From: Pseudomonas sp. M47T1
GTDB taxonomy: Bacteria; Pseudomonadota; Gammaproteobacteria; Pseudomonadales; Pseudomonadaceae
Reading direction: 5' to 3'
NCBI RefSeq assembly: GCF_000263855.1
Contig: NZ_AJWX01000005.1
Span: forward strand, 248,001-312,000
Length of the DNA: 64,000 nt
The notes beneath the pieces were generated by a model. It was given only the letters and a program-made list of their open reading frames with translations. It made no database searches and was not told the DNA's origin. Each line of letters begins with the position of its first letter. Within the stretch, counting starts at the first letter, position 1. The translations under genes and the position numbers were made by a program. Shown here one piece after another: positions 53,426 to 61,400 of the stretch.

Positions 53426-54229
53426 ATGACCGACCATGCGCACACGCTGCCAATTGCCCTGACACCTGAACTGGATTTCAACTTCGACGCCGCTACAGAA
53501 TTGGGCCAGTTATTGTCAGCCCCTTATCAAGGCAACCAACCGTTCCCGCATATCGTTATCGACAACGTTCTGCCAGCAGCCTTGATTGAACGTATTTGCG
53601 AACAGTTTCCTATTGATACTACCCGCGAAGAGACATTGTATGAGCGCGGCTACAAAGGCCAGCTTAAACGCCAAATAAGCCCCACTCACTGCACGCCTTT
53701 CCTGCGTTCGGTCTTTGCCGTTTTCAATTCGGCGGCGATGTTGAACTTCATGGAACGCCTGACGGGCATCGAGGGTTTGATTCCCGACCCTTACTTTACC
53801 GGTGGCGGGCTGCACGAAACCCGCACCGGCGGCTTCCTGGGCGTGCACTCGGACTTCCGTCTGAACAAGAAACTCAAGGTGCAGCGGCGCATCAACGCCA
53901 TCATTTATCTGAACCCGAACTGGCAGGAAGCCTGGGGCGGCCACCTGGAGTTGTGGGACAAGCCCATGACCCGTTGCCTGAAAAAAGTGCTGCCGGTGTA
54001 CAACCGCTGCGTGATTTTCAACACCGACGAAGACAGCAACCACGGCCACCCCGAACCGCTGACCTGCCCCCAGGACCGCTCGCGGCGCTCCATCGCGCTG
54101 TATTACTACACCGCTACCCCGGCCACGGCAGACCCCGCTCAGCGGCAGAAAACCCACTACAAACCGCGCCCCAAGGACCGGCTTAGCCTTTCCTACTACC
54201 TGGGCAAGTTACTGCGCAAAAAGCGCTGA
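53426..54229 (+). CDS. 2-oxoglutarate/Fe(II) oxygenase (prolyl-4-hydroxylase-like)
   Basis: 267 residues with a double-stranded beta-helix: FPHIVIDNVLPAALIERICEQFPID at the N-terminus; GGFLGVHSDFRLNKKLKVQRRINAIIYLN with Fe ligands H141 and D143; WGGHLELWD; then NHGHPEPLTCPQDRSRRSIALYYYT, offering the distal His (H206 or H208) and R221 to bind 2-oxoglutarate. The family hydroxylates peptides or small molecules. It is closely linked to the GT2-like gene, which suggests hydroxylation and glycosylation of one substrate. Intact. Confidence 0.88.
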   Translation: MTDHAHTLPIALTPELDFNFDAATELGQLLSAPYQGNQPFPHIVIDNVLPAALIERICEQFPIDTTREETLYERGYKGQLKRQISPTHCTPFLRSVFAVFNSAAMLNFMERLTGIEGLIPDPYFTGGGLHETRTGGFLGVHSDFRLNKKLKVQRRINAIIYLNPNWQEAWGGHLELWDKPMTRCLKKVLPVYNRCVIFNTDEDSNHGHPEPLTCPQDRSRRSIALYYYTATPATADPAQRQKTHYKPRPKDRLSLSYYLGKLLRKKR

Positions 54230-54292
54230 CAGGCACGCCAGTGCTATGGTTCTTGCTGACGCTGCATAATCACAAGAACAAGAAGACTGGCC

Positions 54293-55792
54293 ATGAACAT
54301 TCTCCACGACGAACGTCTGGACGGTGCCCTGCCTCAGGTGGACAAGCAGGGCTTGATCAATGCGCTGATCGCGGCCCTGCCCGACCTCGACCTGCTGTAC
54401 CGCACCGAAGACCTCAAGCCCTATGACTGCGACGGGCTCTCGGCCTATCGCACCACACCGCTGCTGGTGGCGCTGCCGCACCACGTCGACGAAGTGCAGG
54501 TCATCCTGCGCATTTGCCACCAGCGGCAGGTGCCCGTGGTACCGCGCGGGGCCGGCACCGGCCTGTCCGGCGGTGCCCTGCCCCTGGCCCAGGGCGTGCT
54601 GCTGGTGCTGGCGCGCTTAAACCAAATCCAGCATATAGACCCCAATGCCCGCACTGCCCGGGTTCAGCCCGGCGTGCGCAACCTGGCAATCTCCCAGGCG
54701 GCGGCCCCCTACGGTTTGTACTATGCACCCGACCCCTCTTCGCAAATCGCCTGTTCCATTGGCGGCAACGTTGCCGAAAACGCCGGCGGCGTGCACTGCC
54801 TCAAATACGGCCTGACCGTGCACAACCTGGTGAAACTTGAGGTGTTGACCGTCCAGGGCGAGCCTCTGACCCTGGGCAGCGACGCCCTGGACAGCCCGGG
54901 TTTCGACCTGCTGGCGTTGTTCACCGGGTCTGAGGGCATGCTCGGCGTGGTCACCGAGGTCACGGTCAAGCTGCTGCCGCGCCCCCAGGTGGCCAGGGTG
55001 CTGCTGGCGGCCTTTGATTGCGTGGAAAAGGCCGGCCGCGCGGTGGCCGATATCATCGCGGCGGGCATCATCCCCGGCGGCCTGGAGATGATGGACAACC
55101 TGGCCATCCGCGCCGCCGAGGACTTCATCCATGCCGGCTACCCGGTAGAAGCCCAGGCCATATTGTTGTGTGAACTGGACGGCGTGGAAGCCGACGTCCA
55201 GGAAGACTGCGAGCGTGTGCGCCAGGTGCTGGAAGCCGCCGGCGCCACCGAAGTGCGCCTGGCCCGCGACGAGGCAGAACGCGTGCGCTTCTGGGCTGGG
55301 CGCAAGAATGCCTTTCCCGCCGTGGGCCGCCTGTCACCGGACTATTACTGCATGGACGGCACCATTGCGCGACGCGAGCTGCCTGGGGTGTTACAGGGCA
55401 TCGCGGCCTTGTCTGCCGAATACGACCTGCGCGTGGCCAACGTTTTCCATGCCGGCGACGGCAACATGCACCCGCTGATCCTGTTTGACGCCAACGTCCC
55501 GGGTGAGCTGGAACGCGCCGAGGCCCTTGGCGGCAAGATCCTGGAAATGTGCGTGGCCGTGGGCGGCAGCATCACCGGCGAACATGGCGTGGGCCGGGAA
55601 AAAATCAACCAGATGTGCGCACAGTTCAGCGCCGAGGAGTTGACCCTGTTCCACGCCGTGAAGGCGGCGTTCGACCCCAGCGGCCTGCTCAACCCGGGCA
55701 AGAACATCCCCACCCTGCACCGCTGCGCCGAATTCGGCGCCATGCACATTCATCACGGCCAGCTGCCGTTCCCTGAGCTGGAGCGCTTCTGA
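54293..55792 (+). CDS. glcD: Glycolate oxidase subunit GlcD
   Basis: 499 residues. FAD-binding PCMH domain: PLLVALPHHVDEVQVILRICHQRQVPVVPRGAGTGLSGGALPL, PDPSSQIACSIGGNVAENAGGVHCLKYGLT, GSEGMLGVVTEVTVKLLP, then VFHAGDGNMHPLILFD and the C-terminal GGSITGEHGVGREKINQM. Catalytic FAD subunit oxidising glycolate to glyoxylate at the inner face of the membrane. First gene of glcDEF. Its TGA overlaps the glcE ATG (TGATG). Confidence 0.96.
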   Translation: MNILHDERLDGALPQVDKQGLINALIAALPDLDLLYRTEDLKPYDCDGLSAYRTTPLLVALPHHVDEVQVILRICHQRQVPVVPRGAGTGLSGGALPLAQGVLLVLARLNQIQHIDPNARTARVQPGVRNLAISQAAAPYGLYYAPDPSSQIACSIGGNVAENAGGVHCLKYGLTVHNLVKLEVLTVQGEPLTLGSDALDSPGFDLLALFTGSEGMLGVVTEVTVKLLPRPQVARVLLAAFDCVEKAGRAVADIIAAGIIPGGLEMMDNLAIRAAEDFIHAGYPVEAQAILLCELDGVEADVQEDCERVRQVLEAAGATEVRLARDEAERVRFWAGRKNAFPAVGRLSPDYYCMDGTIARRELPGVLQGIAALSAEYDLRVANVFHAGDGNMHPLILFDANVPGELERAEALGGKILEMCVAVGGSITGEHGVGREKINQMCAQFSAEELTLFHAVKAAFDPSGLLNPGKNIPTLHRCAEFGAMHIHHGQLPFPELERF

Positions 55793-56835
55793 TGAGCCTG
55801 GACACCCTGTTGGACGGCGTTCACCAGGCCATTGCCACGCGCACGCCGTTGCGCATCCGCGGTGGCAACAGCAAGGCCTTTCTCGGCCGCCCTATCGCCG
55901 GCACGCCACTGGATACCCGGGTCTATAGCGGCATCGTGCGCTACGACCCCACCGAACTGGTGGTGACCGCGCGCGCGGGCACGCCGCTGGTGGAGTTGCT
56001 GGCCGCGCTCGACGAGGCCGGGCAGATGCTGCCCTGCGAACCGCCGGACTTCGACGGGCAGGCCACCGTGGGCGGCATGGTGGCCGCCGGGCTGTCGGGA
56101 CCGCGTCGTCCGTGGAGCGGTGCGGTGCGCGATTTCGTGCTGGGTACGCGGGTCATCAGCGGCCTGGGCCAGCACTTGCGTTTTGGCGGCGAGGTGCTGA
56201 AAAACGTCGCCGGCTATGACCTGTCGCGGCTGCTGGCTGGCAGCCTGGGCAGCCTGGGCGTACTTACCGAGGTATCGCTCAAGGTGCTGCCCACGCCGCG
56301 CTGCAGTGCCAGCCTGAACCTGGACATCAGCGCCGCCGAGGCGTTGCAACGCCTGGCCGAATGGGGCCAGCAAGCCCTGCCCATCAGTGGTGCCTGCCAT
56401 GACGGCCAGGTGCTGCACCTGCGCCTGGAAGGCGGCGCCGGCTCAGTGGCCGCGGCGTGCGACCGCCTGGGCTGTAGCACGGTGGCGGGCAGCTTCTGGG
56501 CAGACCTGCGCGAACAGCGCCTGCCCTTCTTCCACGACCCGCGGCCGTTGTGGCGGCTGTCGCTGCCGTTTAACGTCGGCGAGCTGGCAGTGCCCGGCCT
56601 GCAACTGCTGGACTGGGCCGGCGCCCAGCGTTGGCTGAAAAGTGACGTGGATGCCGCGCTGCTGCGAAGCCAGGTCGCCGCAGTGGGCGGCCATGCCACC
56701 TGCTTCAATGCCGCGCCGGGGGACTCGCCCTTTCATCCCCTGGCGCCGACGCTGCTGCGGTATCAGCAGCGGCTCAAGGCCCACCTGGACCCCCACGGCC
56801 TGTTCAACCCTGGCCGCCTGTACCCGGAGCTCTGA
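55792..56835 (+). CDS. glcE: Glycolate oxidase FAD-binding subunit GlcE
   Basis: 347 residues: TRTPLRIRGGNSKAFLGRPI, YDPTELVVTARAGTPLVELLAALDEAGQMLPCEPPDF, TVGGMVAAGLSGPRRPWSGAVRDFVLGTRVISG, GEVLKNVAGYDLSRLLAGSLGSLGVLTEVSLKVLP, ending AHLDPHGLFNPGRLYPEL. The PCMH-type subunit pairs with GlcD and GlcF. The start overlaps the glcD stop by one base. Full length. Confidence 0.95.
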   Translation: MSLDTLLDGVHQAIATRTPLRIRGGNSKAFLGRPIAGTPLDTRVYSGIVRYDPTELVVTARAGTPLVELLAALDEAGQMLPCEPPDFDGQATVGGMVAAGLSGPRRPWSGAVRDFVLGTRVISGLGQHLRFGGEVLKNVAGYDLSRLLAGSLGSLGVLTEVSLKVLPTPRCSASLNLDISAAEALQRLAEWGQQALPISGACHDGQVLHLRLEGGAGSVAAACDRLGCSTVAGSFWADLREQRLPFFHDPRPLWRLSLPFNVGELAVPGLQLLDWAGAQRWLKSDVDAALLRSQVAAVGGHATCFNAAPGDSPFHPLAPTLLRYQQRLKAHLDPHGLFNPGRLYPEL

Positions 56836-56837
56836 CC

Positions 56838-58076
56838 ATGCAAACCCATCTCAGCGAACAGGCTCGCCAACTGCCCAGGGCCGCCGAGGCCGAACAGGTG
56901 CTGCGCAGTTGCGTGCACTGCGGTTTCTGCAACGCCACCTGCCCCACCTACCAGTTGCTGGGCGATGAACTGGATGGCCCGCGCGGGCGCATTTACCTGA
57001 TCAAAGAAATGCTGGAAGGGGCGCCCATCACCGCCGCCACCCAGACCCATCTGGACCGCTGCCTGAGCTGTCGCACCTGTGAAAGCACCTGCCCGTCCGG
57101 GGTGCAGTACCACACGCTGTTGGACATTGGCCGCGACTTCATCGACCAGCAGGTGCCACGCCCACTGGCCAGCCGCCTGTTGCGCGGCGGCCTGCGCGCG
57201 GTGGTCCCGCACCCGGCGCTGTTCACCGCCCTGGCCCGCGCAGGCCAGGTGCTGCGGCCCTGGTTGCCCGCCACTGTGCAAGCCAAGCTGCCGCGCCAGG
57301 TCCGAGCCGCCGGTGCCCGACCCAGTGCGCGCCACGCCCGCCACATGCTGATTCTGGAGGGCTGCGTGCAACCGGGTTTCTCGCCCAACACCAATGCCGC
57401 CACCGCGCGGGTACTGGACCGCCTGGGCATCAGCCTGGTCCCGGCGCGCAGTGCCGGCTGTTGTGGCGCGGTGGACTTTCACAGCGACGCCCAGGCCGCC
57501 GGGCTGGACCGCGCGCGGCGCAACATCGATGCCTGGTGGCCATCCGTTGAAAGCGGTGTCGAGGCCATCGTGCAGACCGCCAGCGGCTGCGGCGCCTTCG
57601 TCAAAGAGTACGGCCGGCTGCTGCGACACGACCCGCACTACGCCGACCGTGCCGCGCGCATCAGTGCCCTGGCCAAGGACCTGGTGGAAGTGTTGCGCGA
57701 CGAGCCGCTGGGCCGCCTGGCCCTGCGCAGCGAACTGCGCCTGGCCTTCCACTGCCCGTGCACCCTGCAGCATGCCCAACTGCTGGGCGGCGCCGTGGAA
57801 GCCGTGCTGACCCAGCTGGGCTTCAGCCTCACCCCAGTGGCCGACGGCCATTTGTGCTGCGGCTCGGCAGGCACCTATTCGCTCACCCAGCCTGCCCTGG
57901 CCAGGCAGTTGCGCGACAACCGCCTCAACGCCCTGGAAAGCGGCCACCCGGACGTCATCGTCACCGCCAACATCGGTTGCCAGACCCACTTGGACGGCGC
58001 CGGCCGCACGCCGGTGCGGCACTGGATCGAGATCGTCGACGAAGCGCTAGTCCCCCCGACCCCGCCCCTTTTGTAG
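56838..58076 (+). CDS. glcF: Glycolate oxidase iron-sulphur subunit GlcF
   Basis: 412 residues. Two 4Fe-4S sites: CVHCGFCNATCPTY (C25, C28, C31, C35) and CLSCRTCESTCPSG (C75, C78, C81, C85), then two CCG domains (SAGCCGAVDFH, TASGCGAFVKEYG, FHCPCTLQHAQ, LCCGSAGTYS). It passes electrons from GlcD/E to the quinone pool. It starts 2 bases after glcE. Its stop TAG lies in a TGTAGC repeat end. The regulator glcC and glcG/glcB are absent from the window. Confidence 0.96.
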   Translation: MQTHLSEQARQLPRAAEAEQVLRSCVHCGFCNATCPTYQLLGDELDGPRGRIYLIKEMLEGAPITAATQTHLDRCLSCRTCESTCPSGVQYHTLLDIGRDFIDQQVPRPLASRLLRGGLRAVVPHPALFTALARAGQVLRPWLPATVQAKLPRQVRAAGARPSARHARHMLILEGCVQPGFSPNTNAATARVLDRLGISLVPARSAGCCGAVDFHSDAQAAGLDRARRNIDAWWPSVESGVEAIVQTASGCGAFVKEYGRLLRHDPHYADRAARISALAKDLVEVLRDEPLGRLALRSELRLAFHCPCTLQHAQLLGGAVEAVLTQLGFSLTPVADGHLCCGSAGTYSLTQPALARQLRDNRLNALESGHPDVIVTANIGCQTHLDGAGRTPVRHWIEIVDEALVPPTPPLL

Positions 58077-58150
58077 CAGTTCTCGCAGAATTCATGAGGT
58101 GAGTCAGGCAGTGCGCCGTGCCCGTGAAGCGGCCGGCAGGCGCCGCTACA
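58072..58150 (+). repeat. TGTAGC-ended repeat, copy R6 (degenerate)
   Basis: Begins TGTAGCAGTT at the glcF stop codon; the second half (GTCAGGCAGTGCGCCGTGCC, GGCGCCGCTACA) matches the consensus, including the terminal CCGCTACA. Confidence 0.55.
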
Positions 58151-58301
58151 GAAATCAGTTCAGCCCATGTGGCCGCTGAATTGCTCCTGCCCTGTCAGAG
58201 CCAGACTATGCACATAGATGCTCCTCACAGAGCCCGGTGTGTACGCCCAGGCCACCCGCGGGCAAAGCGCAGCCAAGGTGTCGATCCGCGGTTCGGGCAT
58301 C

Positions 58302-58321
58302 AGACGCAGCTGGCTGCGTCT
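58302..58321. terminator. Strong hairpin downstream of glcDEF
   Basis: AGACGCAG (58302-58309), CTGG loop, CTGCGTCT (58314-58321), then TATT. An outer GCATCA/TGATGC pair (58297-58302 and 58329-58334) extends it. It lies ~225 bases after glcF in a 350-base gap that otherwise holds no gene. Confidence 0.55.
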
Positions 58322-58433
58322 TATTGCCTGATGCACAGGTGTTGTCAGCCCTGTCTGTGCGCTGGCGTACAGACCTCGTCAGCTTGCCCACCCACACTGT
58401 TCCGGTGCCTTGCCCTGCCATGCCCGGGAGCCT

Positions 58434-61400
58434 ATGAACCGTTACTGGAACCGTGCAGTCGCCGCCATCAAGCACCTGCCCTCTGCCGGGCGGCCTTGGC
58501 GCCCTGCGCAACGCGCCTTTACCTATGAGCCCCTGTTGCGCGCCGAACTGTTCAGCGCCGAGCAGATGGCCGACCACGGCATCCTGCTGGCCCGCGAGCA
58601 TGTACTCAGCCCGCTCAGTGCCAGGGACTCGCTGCTCGCGCGGCTGGCCGACAACGAGGCCACGCTGGCGGCCAGTTGCGCCGCGCTGGCCAAGGCTCAT
58701 CCTTCGGCGCGCCGGGTGACGCCGGCGGCCGAGTGGTTGCTGGACAACGACTACCTGATCGAAGAACACATCCGCATTGCCCAGAGCCACCTGCCCAAGG
58801 GCTACAGCCGCGAATTGCCGCGCCTGGCCAACGGCCCCTCCAGCGGCTTGCCGCGGGTGTACGACATTGCCCTGGAAACCATTGCCCACGGCGATGGCCG
58901 GGTAGACGAGCAAAGCCTGAGCCGCTTCGTCGCCGCCTACCAGACCGTGACTTCACTGACCCTGGGCGAGCTGTGGGCCATCGCCATCATGCTGCGCCTG
59001 GCGCTGATCGAAAACCTGCGGCGGGTGGCCTCGCGCGTGATGGCCAGTTGGGCCGACCGCAACCTGGCCAATGATTGGGCCGACCGCCTGACCGACACCG
59101 CCGAGCACAATGCCCGCGACGTGGTGCTGGTGGTGGCCGACATGGCCCGCTCGGCGCCGCCCATGACCCCGGCATTCGTCGCCGAACTGACGCGCCGCCT
59201 GCAAGGCCAGAGCGCGCTGCTGATTCAGCCGCTGACCTGGGTGGAGCAAATGCTCGCCGAGTCGGGCCTGAACATCGAGCGCCTGGTACAGCTGGATGCC
59301 CAGCAGCAGGCTGCCGACCAGGTGTCCATCAGCAACAGCGTCGCCAGCCTGCGCGTACTGTCGAGCAATGACTGGCGCGACTTCGTCGAGCGCATGAGCC
59401 ATGTGGAGCGTCAACTTGAGGGCGACCCCGCCGGGGTATATGCGGCCATGGACTTTGCCAGCCGCGACCAGTACCGCCACGTCATCGAGCGCCTGGCGCG
59501 ACACAGCCAGTACAGCGAAGAGCGGGTGGCCATCCAGGCCATTGCCCTGGCCAGCGCCCAGGCGCGACCGCCGCCCGACACCCTCGTCGCCGGGCACGTA
59601 GGCTACTACCTGGTGGGCCCGGGGCTGGCCGCGCTGGAGCAGGCCATCGACGCCCGCGTGCCGCTGGCCCAGCGCTGGCAGCGCCAGGTGCGTCGTGCCC
59701 CGTTGTTATTCTTCCTCGGGCCGGTGACCGTGCTGGCGCTGGCCATGGCCTGGCCGCTGGCACGCTACCTCAGCGGCTTGCCCAGCTGGCAGTGGCTGCT
59801 GACCATAACCCTGCTGTTGATGACCAGCCGCCTGGCCATGAGCCTGATCAACGGCCTGGTGATGATGACCCTGGCGCCCAGCCTGCTGCCGCGACTGGAC
59901 ATGCGCGACGGCATCCCCGCCGCCGCCCGCACCCTGGTGGCGGTGCCCACCTTGGTCGGCCAGGCCAGTGACGTGGAGGAACTGGTGGAAGGCCTGGAAG
60001 TACGCTTCCTGGCCAACCGCGATGAACACCTGCACTTTGCCCTGCTCACCGACTTCATGGACGCCCCGACGCAAACCCAACCCGGCGATGATGCCCTGCT
60101 GACGCTGGCGGTACAGCTGATCGACGACCTCAACCGGCGCTACCCGACGCTGGGCCCATCGCGTTTTTTCCTGCTGCACCGGCCGCGGCGCTGGAACGCC
60201 GGCGAAGGGGTGTGGATGGGCCACGAACGCAAACGCGGCAAACTGGCCGAACTGAACGCCTTGCTGCGCGGGGGCAGCCGCGAGCCGTTCTCGCCTATTG
60301 TCGGCGACATTGATGCGCTGGGCAGGGTTCGCTACGTGATCACGCTGGACACCGACACCCAACTGCCACGCGACGCCGCACGCCAGTTCGTGGGCGCCAT
60401 GGAGCACCCGCTCAACCACCCCGTGCTGACCGCCGACGGACGCGTCAGTGCCGGCTACGCGGTATTGCAACCGCGCATCGGCATCAGCCTGCCCAGCACC
60501 GCGCGCTCCGGCTACGCCCAGCTGTTTGGCAGCGATGCCGGCATTGACCCTTACACCCGGGCGGTGTCGGACGTGTACCAGGACCTGTTCGGCAACGGCT
60601 CGTTCATTGGCAAAGGCATTTATGCCGTGGACGCCTTCGAACAGGCGCTGGCCCATCGATTTGCCGACGATTGCATTCTCAGCCACGACTTGATCGAGGG
60701 TTGCTACGCCCATTCCGGCTTGCTCAGCGATGTGCAGCTGTTCGAAGATTACCCGGCGCGCTTCAGCACCGACGTCAAGCGGCGCCACCGCTGGATCCGG
60801 GGCGACTGGCAGTTGTTGCCCTGGCTGCTGCCCTGGGGCCACGGCAAAGGCACGGTCGAACGCGCCGGGCTCAGCGCCCTTGCGCGCTGGAAGATCTTCG
60901 ACAACCTGCGCCGCAGCCTGGAACCAGCCGCGCTGCTGACCCTGTTGCTGTGGGGCTGGCTGGGCGTTGACGGCCCTGTGGGCTGGACCCTGGGGGTGCT
61001 GGCGCTGGTGTTCGCACAACCCCTGCTGGACAGCCTGCTGGCGCTGGCCCGCAAACCCTTCGATGTTTCCCTGCGCCACCACCTCAACGATGCCTGTTAC
61101 CGCGCCGGCAAGGACTTTCTGCGCAGCGGGCTGACCCTGGCCTGGCTGCCGTTCGAGACGCACTACAGCCTCGACGCCATCACCCGCACCTTGTGGCGCA
61201 TGCTGGTCAGCAAGCGCCATCTGTTGCAGTGGAGCGCCTCGCGGGAAGTGGAACGCAGCAGCATCAACGACCTGCCCGGGCTGTATCGCCTGTCGTGGGT
61301 GTCCCCCGCACTGGCCTTGGCCGTGGCCGGCTTGCTGGTGCCACGGCCCTGGGTGCTACTACTGGCGCTGCCGTTGCTGGCCCTGTGGCTGGTGGGCCCG

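Noticed and set aside
56763..58022. 419-codon open frame opposite glcF
   Set aside because: Antisense shadow of the well-supported glcF gene with no motifs.
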